This document shows positions 31,354 to 40,900 of a stretch of 64,000 nt of DNA, in pieces; within the stretch, counting starts at the first letter, position 1; every line of letters begins with the position of its first letter. Position numbers and translations under genes: made by a program. The stretch spans positions 234,738 to 298,737 of the forward strand of contig CALSQH010000004.1 of assembly GCA_943788445.1 (NCBI GenBank), written 5' to 3'. The notes beneath the pieces are model-generated. The model searched no databases, was not told where the DNA came from, and saw only the letters and a list, made by a program, of their open reading frames with translations. Origin of the DNA: an uncultured Pseudomonadales bacterium. GTDB lineage: Bacteria; Pseudomonadota; Gammaproteobacteria; Pseudomonadales; Porticoccaceae.

Positions 31354-32374
31354 AGTGACGTTCCCTAATCAGTTCGCTTAACTGGTATACCGCCATGGCG
31401 TATTTGGTGCGTGGGTTATAGCGGCTAATGACATAAAAGTTGTGCAATCCAAGCCAGTATTCATTGCCATATTTGGCTTTAAAGCGCATTGGCAAAGCCT
31501 TGGTCTCGGCTGCTAATGGCTCGATGATCTTATAACCTTGACTATTTAACTCGGCCAGTGTGGCCTTGGGACGGTGGAGTTTATTTAGCGTATCTTCAGC
31601 GGGATCGGTACTGATATTCGCTCGCATAGCCACCGCTTCGCCCTGTTTCCAGCCGTGCTCGTGGAAGTAATTGGCCACACTGCCAATCGCATCAGTGGGG
31701 TTTGTCCAGATATCGGCAAACTGATCATCGTCAAAATCAACCGCGTAGTTGCGGTAACTACTGGGCATAAATTGCCCTAATCCCATGGCGCCGGCATAGG
31801 AGCCTTTTAGCTCGACAGGATTTTGTTTTTGTTCGCGGGCGAGAAGAAACAGATTTTCCAGTTCGGCGGTGAAAAAGCGTTTTCGCTTGGCGCGTTTATC
31901 GGTGTAGGTATAGTAGTCAAAGGCTAGGGTCGCTAGGGCATCAACTACCTTATAGCTGCCGGTGTTGCTGCCATAGTTTGTTTCTACACCAATAATACTG
32001 ACGATGATGGCTGGGTCGACACCCAGCTCTCGCTTTGCTCTTTCCAGTGTCTCTTTGTTGTCCTGCCAGAACTTAATGCCGCCTTTAATACGCCTTTCAG
32101 AGATAAAATGTTTGCGGTACTCATACCAGGGTTTTACTTTTTCGGCGGGTCGACTCATCGCTTTAACGATTGATTCTTTATACTCGGCAACCTTTAACCA
32201 GTTAATGATCTCCTCGCGCTTAAACTGGTGTTTATCCACCATGAGGTCGACAAACTCAGCGACTTCTGGATGCGTCGAGTAATCCGCGTGGCTGTTCGGG
32301 GCGGTACTGACAGTGGTGAGAATGGCTAAAGCCAGAACCGGTGCTGCAAAATATTTTTTCAGAGGTATATTCAA
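31331..32374 (-). CDS. mltB: Membrane-bound lytic murein transglycosylase B
   Basis: Cuts the glycan strand to give 1,6-anhydro-muropeptides. The N terminus looks like a cleavable signal (PVLALAILTTVSTAPNSHA) with no lipobox Cys, so this copy may be soluble (Slt35/SltB-like). The catalytic Glu is in SIIGVETNYGSNTG near residue 128, and YAGAMGLGQFMPSSYRNYAVDFD is the family hallmark. The length, 347 residues, is normal. It sits between rodA and rlpA. Confidence 0.95.
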   Translation of the reverse strand: MNIPLKKYFAAPVLALAILTTVSTAPNSHADYSTHPEVAEFVDLMVDKHQFKREEIINWLKVAEYKESIVKAMSRPAEKVKPWYEYRKHFISERRIKGGIKFWQDNKETLERAKRELGVDPAIIVSIIGVETNYGSNTGSYKVVDALATLAFDYYTYTDKRAKRKRFFTAELENLFLLAREQKQNPVELKGSYAGAMGLGQFMPSSYRNYAVDFDDDQFADIWTNPTDAIGSVANYFHEHGWKQGEAVAMRANISTDPAEDTLNKLHRPKATLAELNSQGYKIIEPLAAETKALPMRFKAKYGNEYWLGLHNFYVISRYNPRTKYAMAVYQLSELIRERHCAQTSDC

Positions 32375-32383
32375 TGTTTTATC

Positions 32384-33511
32384 CTAAATCCGTTTTGGCT
32401 CAGTGCTTATAGCCATCAGAATACCAAATCCGAGAAACAGAGTCACAATTGCTGTACCGCCATAACTGATAAACGGTAGAGGTGCTCCAACTACAGGTAA
32501 GATACCTGAAACCATGCCCATATTGACAAAAATATAGACAAAAAATGTCAGGCTTATAGTGCTGGCCAATATGCGGCCAAACATGGATTGCGCATTTAGG
32601 GCGATAATCATGCAGCGGCCTATCAATAATAAGTACAGGGCGAGCATGGTGAGTACGCCGATTAACCCAAATTCTTCTGCCAGCACAGCAATAATAAAAT
32701 CGGTGTGACTTTCGGGCAGGAAGTTTAGCTGTGACTGAGTACCCTCAGTCCAGCCTTTACCATTCCAGCCTCCAGAGCCGATGGCTGTTGTTGACTGCAT
32801 AATATTCCAGCCCGCCCCAAGTTTGTCTTGTTCTGGAGACAGCAGAGTTAAGACCCGCTGTTTTTGGTAATCGAGCATTACATAAAACCACAGGGTGGGA
32901 ACTGCTGCCATGGCCAATAGAGCGGTAGAAATAATGTAGCGCTTACCCAGTCCAGCCAAAAATAGGGCAAAAAATCCAGAGGAGAAGATAATCAGTGAGG
33001 TTCCCAGATCAGGCTGTCTGGCGACTAAAAACACTGGAATCAAGGTTGCGGTAACAGCAATAAGCACGTGCTTAAATCGCGGCGGCATATAGCGTTTACT
33101 GAGGTAAGATGCGAGGGTCATTGGCACCGCAATTTTCATCAATTCAGAGGGTTGGAATCGGGTTACCCCGAGATCAAGCCAGCGCTGGGCACCTTTTGCG
33201 CCAACTCCAAAAAACAACACGGCGACTAGAGATAACAGTCCACAAATATAGATAAAACTCGACCAACGCTCCCAGACCCGCGGTTGAAACTGAGCTATGG
33301 CAAGCATAGAAAAAAGCCCGATCAACATAAATGTCGCCTGACGTTTCACATAGAAAATACTCTCGCCACTCGCACTGTAAAGCACCGTTAAGCCAATACT
33401 ACAGAGCGCCAGCAAAATAAGTAGCAGAGGTATATCTATATGCATGACACGAGAAGGCCGTCGATCACCGCCGGGGCTGTTTAGCTGTCTGACAAAATCA
33501 TTTCTATGCAT
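32384..33511 (-). CDS. rodA: Peptidoglycan glycosyltransferase RodA
   Basis: SEDS-family polymerase of the elongasome, working with PBP2. The 375 residues have about ten membrane helices. Family landmarks are GAKGAQRWLDLGVTRFQPSELMKIAVPM with the catalytic Asp region, RQPDLGTSLII, the long loop GWNGKGWTEGTQSQLNFLPESHTDFIIAVLAEEFGLIG and the end LPFISYGGTAIVTLFLGFGILM. It starts 6 bases after the mrdA stop. Confidence 0.97.
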   Translation of the reverse strand: MHRNDFVRQLNSPGGDRRPSRVMHIDIPLLLILLALCSIGLTVLYSASGESIFYVKRQATFMLIGLFSMLAIAQFQPRVWERWSSFIYICGLLSLVAVLFFGVGAKGAQRWLDLGVTRFQPSELMKIAVPMTLASYLSKRYMPPRFKHVLIAVTATLIPVFLVARQPDLGTSLIIFSSGFFALFLAGLGKRYIISTALLAMAAVPTLWFYVMLDYQKQRVLTLLSPEQDKLGAGWNIMQSTTAIGSGGWNGKGWTEGTQSQLNFLPESHTDFIIAVLAEEFGLIGVLTMLALYLLLIGRCMIIALNAQSMFGRILASTISLTFFVYIFVNMGMVSGILPVVGAPLPFISYGGTAIVTLFLGFGILMAISTEPKRI

Positions 33512-33517
33512 AGTCCA

Positions 33518-35378
33518 TCACCGGTTAACAAGGGTTGTTGATGGATTTGATTGCATATAGGCATCAATCACTGCCCGCGCAATAGGTGCAGCTGCAGAGC
33601 CACCGTGTTCGCCATTTTCGACAATCAGTCCAATGGCTATCTTTGGATCATCCGCCGGCGCAAAGGCAACAAAAAGTGCGTGATCCCACTGACGTTTGTC
33701 GAGCTTACTGCTGTCGTATTCTTCCTCAGCATTGATGCTGATAACCTGCGCGGTACCGGTTTTGCCGGCGATCTTATAGTTTAAACCTTGGCTAATGCTT
33801 CTCGCCGTACCGCGATTGCTATGAACAACATCTTGCATCGCTTTGTGCACATAGTCCCAATGTCGGTCGCTGATATTAATGGTTTGTTCAGGTTGGAGGA
33901 TAGGCTGCTCTTGACCATTGATCGCTTTGACCAATTGCGGTGTGCGCACTTCACCGCGACTGGCAATCCGGGCTGACATCACCGCCAACTGGAGTGGTGT
34001 GGCGAGCATAAAGCCTTGGCCGATACTGACATTAATGGTGTCACCATTAAACCAACTCTGACCTCGCGCGCCTTTTTTCCACGCTCGATCGGGCATGATT
34101 CCAGGCCTTTCGCCGGGGACATCAATGCCGGTAGGACTACCAAGGCCAAAATACGCACTGTATTCAGAGAGTCGATCTATGCCAGTTTTAACCCCCAGAT
34201 CATAGAAATAGACATCGCAGGACTCAATAATCGCTTTGGAAAGATCAACCCCGTCGCCGTGGCCGCCGCGAGCAAAATTGTGGTCGCGCCATGGACGTTC
34301 AATCCCTTTAAAATAAAAGTAGCCGTTATCCTTAATTTTGTAGTTCGGGGTGACGACTTTTTCCTGTAGTGCAATAAGTCCAAACATAGGTTTAATCGTC
34401 GATCCTGGTGGGTACTGCCCACGAACAGCGCGATCAAAGAGTGGTCGATCCTTAGAATAGAGCAGGCTGTCGTAGTTTTTCTGGCTGATGCCGGTAACAA
34501 ACAGATTGGGGTCGTAGGTTGGTGCGCTAACCATTGCCAAAATGCCGCCAGTTTCAACTTCAATGGCGACCAGTGCGCCGCGTTGATCTTTAAAGGAATC
34601 AAGGCCGACCCGTTGCAAGTTGCTGTCGAGATGCAGGGTTAGATTATCCCCGGATTGGGCGCCGGTTTTGTCTAGTAATCGCATTACACGGCCTAGAGCA
34701 TTGGTCTCGACCTGCTCACTGCCAACGGTGCCTAAAAGCTGCTGTTCATAGAATTTTTCTAAGCCGATTTTCCCAATTGAATCGGTTCCGCGGTATTTGA
34801 CCGCTTCAATAGTTTGGCTCTCACGTTCATTAATACGCCCTACATAGCCGACCACATGGGCAAATAGTTCGCCCTCTGGATAGAATCGTTTTAAGCGTGC
34901 AGAGGTTTCCGCGCCCACTAATCTGTGACCATTTACTGCGAGAGCCGCGCGCTCTTCTTCGCTGAGGTTAAATCTCAGGTTGGTCTTTTCAAATGGGCGG
35001 CGCTGTTTTAGGCGTTTGCGGAAGCGCTGGATATCGCGTTCAGAAATAGAGATAACATCGCCCAAATCGGTCAATAACTTTTCCACATCAGGGCTGCGTT
35101 CAGGAACGATAGTCAGGTTGTAGCTGGGGCGATTGTCGGCAATCAGTTTGCCGCTGCGATCGTAAATCAGTCCCCGTGAGGGCGCGACAGGTCTCACCAG
35201 TACGCGATTATTGTTGGATTGGGTGGCAAAATTTTCGTAGCGAGAGATTTGTAAGTCGAAGTAGCGAGTAATAAGTACAGCAGTTAACAGCAGAGGTACC
35301 AGCTGCTGTGACAAGCAGCCTGCGGGTGAACATTAGACGTTCGCGAGCCGGGTCTGAAAAAGCTGCACCATCTCTCAT
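33518..35378 (-). CDS. mrdA: Penicillin-binding protein 2, with apparent frameshift near its 5' end
   Basis: Transpeptidase of the elongasome. The main frame (33518-35314, TTG-initiated, 598 residues) holds the dimerisation domain and the catalytic motifs STIK (in GQYPPGSTIKPMFGL), SCD and KTGTAQ. The expected N terminus lies in another frame: ATG 35378, with an AAAGGG site just upstream, reads MRDGAAFSDPARERLMFTRRLLV, matching the cytoplasmic lead of other PBP2s (ALFVRRALV in E. coli). Removing one base near 35315 joins the two with conserved spacing. The main frame is blocked by TAA at 35333-35335. This is either an assembly indel or a real break rescued by the TTG start. Confidence 0.88.
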
Positions 35379-35394
35379 ATTAACGGTTCACCCT

Positions 35395-35865
35395 TTAACT
35401 TCGGTGGTAGGGATGATTAGCATTTATCGTCCATGCCCTATACATCTGCTCCATCAGCACAATACGCACCAGTGGATGGGGCAGGGTTAGATCCGAGAGC
35501 GACCAGCGCATATCTGCGCGAGCCAAACATTCATTCGACAGTCCATCGGGGCCACCGATAATCAGGCACACATCGCGGCCATTCATCTGCCAGTCGGCTA
35601 ATTTAGTCGCCAGTTGCTCAGTGCTTAGTGATCGCCCAATAACATCCAGCGCAACGACAAAGTCTTGGCTACCAATAGCTTTTAAAAGTGCCTGACTCTC
35701 TTTTTCAATGGCCTTGCTGGCGGGCTGGTTTTTACCCCGAGCGCCAAGTGCTATTTCGATCGTTTCTATGCGCAACTCTGGCGGCATACGTTTGCCGTAT
35801 TCAGTGCAGCCCGCGTCTACCCAGCTGGGCATGCGTGTACCGACGGCGAGCAGTTTTAATTTCAT
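35395..35865 (-). CDS. rlmH: 23S rRNA (pseudouridine-1915-N3)-methyltransferase RlmH
   Basis: SPOUT methyltransferase acting on pseudouridine 1915 of 23S rRNA. The 156 residues include the N-terminal MKLKLLAVGTRMPSWVDAG, FVVALDVIGRSLSTEQLA, the SAM-knot VCLIIGGPDGLSNECL and the C-terminal LPHPLVRIVLMEQMYRAWTI with NHPYHR. The gene order mrdA-rlmH-rsfS-nadD is the conserved one. Confidence 0.98.
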   Translation of the reverse strand: MKLKLLAVGTRMPSWVDAGCTEYGKRMPPELRIETIEIALGARGKNQPASKAIEKESQALLKAIGSQDFVVALDVIGRSLSTEQLATKLADWQMNGRDVCLIIGGPDGLSNECLARADMRWSLSDLTLPHPLVRIVLMEQMYRAWTINANHPYHRS

Positions 35866-35895
35866 ATTAAATCAGCTATTTAACTGTTTAATGAC

Positions 35896-36273
35896 TTAGC
35901 TTAGGTCGCCGAGCATATTCTGCTCGTCTTCGCTGCCGTCGGGGAAGTCTCCGGGGCGCATCGACCAGAGTTTTTCTAGATCGTAAAATGCCCGTGTCGC
36001 CGGCAACATAATGTGCACTATGACATCACCAAAATCGACCAAAATCCATTCAGAAGTATCGTCGCCTTCAACGCCGATAATCTCAAAGCCAGCTTTCTTT
36101 CCTTCGACAGCTACATTGGTCGCTAGAGATTTCACCTGACGGTTTGAATTGCCGCTGGCAACAATCATGGTGTCCATCACGCCGGTCAGCTCACGGACGT
36201 CCAGTGAGGTAATATTTTGCGCCTTAACGTCTTCCAGCGCGGAGATAACAATGTCGTTCAGTGATTGTGTCAT
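35896..36273 (-). CDS. rsfS: Ribosomal silencing factor RsfS
   Basis: RsfS binds ribosomal protein L14 and blocks subunit joining under starvation. The 125 residues contain ISALEDVKAQNITSLDVREL, MDTMIVASGNSNRQVKSLA, GDDTSEWILVDFGDVIVHIML and REFYDLEKLW-like TRAFYDLEKLW. It begins 9 bases after nadD and ends 30 bases before rlmH. Confidence 0.97.
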   Translation of the reverse strand: MTQSLNDIVISALEDVKAQNITSLDVRELTGVMDTMIVASGNSNRQVKSLATNVAVEGKKAGFEIIGVEGDDTSEWILVDFGDVIVHIMLPATRAFYDLEKLWSMRPGDFPDGSEDEQNMLGDLS

Positions 36274-36282
36274 ATAAACAAA

Positions 36283-36915
36283 TTACTCGTATAAATGTTG
36301 TTGTTGAATACAGTTAACCACCGCGGCTGGCGTGAGGAAATTAATCGCTTCACTGTTGCTTATTTTGTCGCGTATCGCAGTGGATGAAATTGCCAGCATG
36401 GTCAAATTGCAAAGGTGCAGTTTACCAGTGCTGGACTGTTTTAGTTGGTGTAAATCGTCACAGAGTCGCGGTTTTATCCACTCGGCCAATGGTCCGGTCT
36501 CTGGTATTTGGTATTCGGGGCGAGAAGAGACAACTAGGTGACAATAGTCGGTCAGCTTTTGCCAGTCGCGCCAACTGTCTAGCGTGGCCAATACATCCAT
36601 TCCAATACATAGGTAGAGTGGTGTACTGTCGTCAATCTGCATTCTTATCTCACGCAGAGTATCAATGGTATAGGTCGGACCATCGCGGCCCAGCTCAATA
36701 TCGTCCGCCAGTAGGCGAGTGTTTTCGCCAATGCCCAATCTGAGCATTTCCAAGCGCTGCTCTGCTGTGGCATTGGGTTGTTCGCGGTGAGCGGGTAGCG
36801 CACAGGGAATCATCCGCAGGTTATCCACATCGAGTAGCTCTGCAAGCTCGGTGGCTATTCGCAGATGACCATTGTGGACCGGATTAAACGTGCCCCCAAA
36901 AATAGCGACTGACAT
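36283..36915 (-). CDS. nadD: Nicotinate-nucleotide adenylyltransferase
   Basis: Makes deamido-NAD from NaMN and ATP. I start at ATG 36915, one base after the proA stop, so that the nucleotidyltransferase motif VAIFGGTFNPVHNGHL is at the N terminus; the longer frame would extend into proA. The second motif SSTAIRD is near the C terminus and DGPTYTIDTLREI in the middle. About 210 residues, as expected. Confidence 0.97.
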   Translation of the reverse strand: MSVAIFGGTFNPVHNGHLRIATELAELLDVDNLRMIPCALPAHREQPNATAEQRLEMLRLGIGENTRLLADDIELGRDGPTYTIDTLREIRMQIDDSTPLYLCIGMDVLATLDSWRDWQKLTDYCHLVVSSRPEYQIPETGPLAEWIKPRLCDDLHQLKQSSTGKLHLCNLTMLAISSTAIRDKISNSEAINFLTPAAVVNCIQQQHLYE

Positions 36916-36916
36916 A

Positions 36917-38182
36917 TTATTGACGAATCTGCCCGTTGCCATAAACCACCCACTTCTGGCTGGTTAGACCTTCGAGGCCCACGGGCCCACGAGCGTGGAT
37001 CTTATCAGTGGAAATACCAATCTCGGCCCCTAGGCCATATTCAAAACCATCGGCAAATCGTGTCGAGGCATTGACCATTACCGAACTGGAATCTACCTCA
37101 CGCATAAAGCGCTCAGCGTGGGCAGTATTTTCGGTAACAATTGATTCAGTGTGCTGTGAGCTGTAGTGATTGATATGTTCAATGGCTTCGTCCAAACCAG
37201 CGACCACTTTGATTGCCAGAATAGGCGCCAGATATTCTTCGAACCAATCCTGCTCAGTTGCTGGGTTGACCCCTTCAATAATCCCGCAGGTTTTATCACA
37301 ACCGCGTAACTCGACAGCCTGTTCAGCATAAAGCGCCGCTAGCTCAGGCAATACTTGAGCGGCAACCGGTTCGGCAACTAGTAACGATTCCATCGCATTA
37401 CAGACACCGTATCTGTGGGTCTTGGCATTAAGCGCAATTGCCACGGCTTTCTCAAGATCGGCTTGGTCGTCAATATAGACATGACAGTTGCCATCCAAAT
37501 GTTTGATTACCGGTACGCGAGCATCGGAGCTAATGCGTTCAATCAGGCCTTTGCCGCCACGGGGAACAATCACATCGACATATTCAGGCATGGTAATCAG
37601 CTCACCCACCGCCGCACGGTCAGTAGTGTTGATCACCTGTACAACATTTTCAGGCAGGCCAACTGCTTGCAAGCCACAGCTGATACAGGATGCAATCGCT
37701 TGATTCGAGGCAATGGCCTCACTGCCTCCGCGCAAAATGGTCGCATTGCCAGACTTTAAGCAAAGGCTAGCTGCATCAATAGTGACGTTGGGGCGCGACT
37801 CATAAATAATCCCCACCACACCCAGAGGTACACGCATCTTGCCGAGCTTAATACCGCTTGGGCGATCTTGCAGATCAGTGATTTCGCCGATAGGGTCAGG
37901 TAGTTCTGATACCTGTTGCAAACCCTCAATCATGCCGTCGATTCGTGCGGGATTGAGCTCAAGCCGATCGAGAAGAGCGGCATCCAAACCATTTTTACGG
38001 CCATTTTCCATATCCACAGCATTGGCCGCCAAGAGATTCTCGCGGTCCCTGTCCAGAGCGTCGGCAATTGCCAGTAACGCTTGGTTTTTAAGGGATGTTT
38101 TGGCGGCGGCAATTACTCTGGACGCTTCACGCGCCTGTGTGCCGAGAGTCTGCATATAGCTTTTAATAGTCATAATTTTCAA
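36917..38182 (-). CDS. proA: Gamma-glutamyl phosphate reductase
   Basis: Reduces gamma-glutamyl phosphate to glutamate semialdehyde, the second step of proline synthesis. The 421 residues show the aldehyde-dehydrogenase-type fold with [36 protein letters not shown], the catalytic Cys in [15 protein letters not shown] and the C-terminal [14 protein letters not shown] [27 protein letters not shown]. It leads directly into nadD. proB is not in the window. Confidence 0.98.
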   Translation of the reverse strand: MKIMTIKSYMQTLGTQAREASRVIAAAKTSLKNQALLAIADALDRDRENLLAANAVDMENGRKNGLDAALLDRLELNPARIDGMIEGLQQVSELPDPIGEITDLQDRPSGIKLGKMRVPLGVVGIIYESRPNVTIDAASLCLKSGNATILRGGSEAIASNQAIASCISCGLQAVGLPENVVQVINTTDRAAVGELITMPEYVDVIVPRGGKGLIERISSDARVPVIKHLDGNCHVYIDDQADLEKAVAIALNAKTHRYGVCNAMESLLVAEPVAAQVLPELAALYAEQAVELRGCDKTCGIIEGVNPATEQDWFEEYLAPILAIKVVAGLDEAIEHINHYSSQHTESIVTENTAHAERFMREVDSSSVMVNASTRFADGFEYGLGAEIGISTDKIHARGPVGLEGLTSQKWVVYGNGQIRQ

Positions 38183-38292
38183 TTAGATAGGGTTGATGTA
38201 GTGCAAAGTCGACATTATACGTTTTGCTTGTCATTAATGCCTGACTTTAAATTAAAGTAATTGCTGTTAAATCTGGATAGTCAGCGCTTGGG

Positions 38293-38724
38293 TTAGCGCT
38301 TAAGAGTATCGAGCAATAAACTCGTCTCAGTGGAAGAGACGCCATCAATCTCACGCACTTCACCCAACAGAGCATTGAATGATTCTAAGCTGTGAGTACG
38401 AATATCGGCAATCAAATCCCAGCGCCCGTTCGTGTTATGAATCGTGACAATTTGTGGGATCCCCATCAGTGCGCTGACTACCGTCGGTGATTTTTTACCC
38501 TCCACGGCGATGCTCATAAACGCTCTAATCGGATTTACTACCGCACTACTTTTCAGGTTAACCGTGTAATTTAAAATAATGCCGCGGCTTTCCAACGCCT
38601 GCATTCTATTTTGTATCGTTGCGCGGGATACATTCAACTGCTTAGCCAGTTTCACTACTGGTGTTCGGGCATCTGAGCGCAGAATAGAAATGAGTGTTTT
38701 ATCCAGATGATCTAGCTTGTGCAT
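38293..38724 (-). CDS. Lrp/AsnC family transcriptional regulator
   Basis: An N-terminal winged-helix domain (LDKTLISILRSDARTPVVKLAKQLNVSRATIQNRMQAL) joins a C-terminal RAM/ACT domain (VVSALMGIPQIVTIHNTNGRWDLIADI). Length is 143 residues from the ATG at 38724, the likelier start. It diverges from the ornithine cyclodeaminase-arginase pair, so it is the obvious candidate regulator of that operon, responding to an amino acid such as arginine or ornithine; this is inferred from position. Confidence 0.92.
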   Translation of the reverse strand: MHKLDHLDKTLISILRSDARTPVVKLAKQLNVSRATIQNRMQALESRGIILNYTVNLKSSAVVNPIRAFMSIAVEGKKSPTVVSALMGIPQIVTIHNTNGRWDLIADIRTHSLESFNALLGEVREIDGVSSTETSLLLDTLKR

Positions 38725-38858
38725 AGTGCTACTTATTCCTTTCAATTTGCTATTAATCTGTGCAATTAGTTACATTTTGGTGTCTTTTTTATAGCTGTGC
38801 AAGCCCCAATAATGACCACTACTTCCTTTTTTTATGCCACTTTTTTGGAGAGCTGGTT

Positions 38859-39911
38859 ATGACGAGATTTATTGACACAAATACTATGGCTACATTGGTA
38901 GACAGGGTGGGTATCGAAGAATTACTTAGCGATCTGTGCCAATTTATAGAAGATGACTTTAAACGCTGGGATCAATTTGATAAATCTGCGCGACTCGCCT
39001 GCCACAGTGATATTGGCGTAATTGAACTGATGCCCACCGCTGATAACCAGCAATATGGGTTTAAATATGTCAATGGTCATCCCGCCAATACTCAGAAAGG
39101 GTTATCTACGGTTATGGCGTTTGGTGCACTGGCTGAGGTCGCCACCGGCTACCCATTACTGCTCTCTGAATTAACCATTAGCACGGCGTTTAGAACGGCT
39201 GCCACCTCAGCAATGGTCGCTCGGGCATTGGCAAGACCAGAGTCAAAAAGCATGGCAATTATTGGTTGTGGTTGTCAGAGTGAATTCCAGGCAATCGCCT
39301 TTCACGCCTTGTTAGGTATTACAGAAATGCGTGTCTACGATATTGATTCGTCTGCAGTCAGAAAAATTGCCGCTAATCTGGCGCTATTTCCCAACCTTAG
39401 GCTTATAACCGCGCCATCCATCTCGGCTGAAGCGGTCAAAGGTGCAGATATAGTCAGCACAGTTACCGCCGACAAATCCTGCGCCACTATTTTGACCCCA
39501 GATATGGTTGAACCCGGTATGCATATCAACGCTATTGGTGGAGACTGCCCGGGCAAAACGGAAATTCATCCAGATATTCTGCGCAACGGCAAAATCTTTG
39601 TCGAGTACGAGCCACAAACGCGCATAGAGGGAGATATTCAACAGCTGGATGCCGACCATCCGATCACAGAGTTCTGGCAAGTATTAACCGGTAGCGCCAG
39701 CGGTCGAGACAGCGCTGAACAGATCACGGTATTTGATTCGGTGGGCTTTGCTATGGAGGATTTTTCGATGTTGCGCTATCTGAATAAAACGGCATTGGCG
39801 TTAAATCTAGGTGAGGACATCTCTCTGGTACCCACCATGGATGATCCTAAAAACCTCTATTCAATGCTTGCTAATGGTCGCGCCGTATCTTCGTTGAGAC
39901 GAGTAGCTTAA
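38859..39911 (+). CDS. Ornithine cyclodeaminase
   Basis: Converts ornithine to proline and ammonia with bound NAD. I start at ATG 38859, which has GGAG 8 bases upstream; the frame is open further upstream but without a ribosome site. The protein (350 residues) has ELMPTADNQQYGFKYVNGHPANTQKGLSTVMAFG, LLSELTISTAFRTAATSAMVA, the Rossmann GCGCQSEFQAIAF and the catalytic-Asp region INAIGGDCPGKTEI. It overlaps the arginase start by one base (TAATG). Confidence 0.95.
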   Translation: MTRFIDTNTMATLVDRVGIEELLSDLCQFIEDDFKRWDQFDKSARLACHSDIGVIELMPTADNQQYGFKYVNGHPANTQKGLSTVMAFGALAEVATGYPLLLSELTISTAFRTAATSAMVARALARPESKSMAIIGCGCQSEFQAIAFHALLGITEMRVYDIDSSAVRKIAANLALFPNLRLITAPSISAEAVKGADIVSTVTADKSCATILTPDMVEPGMHINAIGGDCPGKTEIHPDILRNGKIFVEYEPQTRIEGDIQQLDADHPITEFWQVLTGSASGRDSAEQITVFDSVGFAMEDFSMLRYLNKTALALNLGEDISLVPTMDDPKNLYSMLANGRAVSSLRRVA

Positions 39912-40858
39912 TGTCACAAGCAATTTCGCCAATCAGTCTCGTCGCAGCCAAGCCGAGGATTCAAATTATCGGGGTGCCAATTGATCTCGGCGCCTCGCGT
40001 CGGGGAACCGACGGTGGTCCCTCGGCGCTTCGGGTTGCAGGTCTTGGCGCACAGTTGGAATCTATAGGATACCGACTAGCCGTTGAGAAAGATATTCCAG
40101 TACCGACCATGGAAAGCTGTAGTAAAGATCAGTCTAATACGCGCTATAAAGCTGAGATTTTGCGCGTGTGCACAGCGCTTGCAGAACAGACTCGCAGAGC
40201 CTTAGCCGTTGGCGATATCCCGTTGATTATTGGCGGTGACCATTCAATTGCCCACGGCAGTGTCTCTGGTGTTTCTGCTCACTATCGCGAACAGGGCGAG
40301 TCGGTTGGACTGCTGTGGTTTGATGCTCACGGCGATATTAATACGCCAAAAACGTCACCCTCTGGCAATATTCATGGAATGCCACTGGCTCATCTGCTCG
40401 GTTATGGCGACACAGATCTGGCCAATATTATGGGCTACAGTCCAAAAGTCCGCCCGGAAAATGTGGTCCTGATAGGCATTCGCGATATTGATGCCGGTGA
40501 ACGAGAATTAATCCATCAGTCGGGTATTACCGCCTACACCATGCGCGATATTGATGAATTGGGTATGGCGCGAATCTGCCGCGAAGCAATGAAAATAGTC
40601 TGCAATGGAACGGCTGGCTTTCATGTTAGTTTCGATGTCGATGGCTGCGACCCATCGGTAATCCCAGGCTCCGGAACATTGGTACCCGGAGGGGTAAGTT
40701 TTAGAGAGGCGCATCTGCTTTTGGAGTACTGCGCAGATACGCAAAAAATGCTTTCCATGGAGGTTGTCGAACTCAATCCGTTTCTCGATCAGGGCAATAT
40801 TTCAGCCGAGCGAACTATATCCCTAATTAAAAGCGCCTTTGGAAAACGAGTGCTTTGA
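39911..40858 (+). CDS. Arginase
   Basis: Hydrolyses arginine to ornithine and urea. The di-manganese ligands lie in GGDHSIAHGSV, WFDAHGDINTP and SFDVDGCDPSVIPGSG; the N-terminal IIGVPIDLGASRRGTDGGPSALR and the C-terminal MEVVELNPFLD are typical of true arginases and not of agmatinases. The 315 residues are normal. Its product feeds ornithine cyclodeaminase, so the two genes make an arginine-to-proline path. Confidence 0.95.
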   Translation: MSQAISPISLVAAKPRIQIIGVPIDLGASRRGTDGGPSALRVAGLGAQLESIGYRLAVEKDIPVPTMESCSKDQSNTRYKAEILRVCTALAEQTRRALAVGDIPLIIGGDHSIAHGSVSGVSAHYREQGESVGLLWFDAHGDINTPKTSPSGNIHGMPLAHLLGYGDTDLANIMGYSPKVRPENVVLIGIRDIDAGERELIHQSGITAYTMRDIDELGMARICREAMKIVCNGTAGFHVSFDVDGCDPSVIPGSGTLVPGGVSFREAHLLLEYCADTQKMLSMEVVELNPFLDQGNISAERTISLIKSAFGKRVL

Positions 40859-40900
40859 GGTTAAAAGCTCTTGAATTAAAAAGCTCTTAAATTAAAAGCA

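Noticed and set aside
33518..35378. Programmed ribosomal frameshift in mrdA.
   Set aside because: There is no slippery heptamer or stimulatory structure at the junction, and the required shift is +1 in an ordinary CTG-CTT-GTC context.
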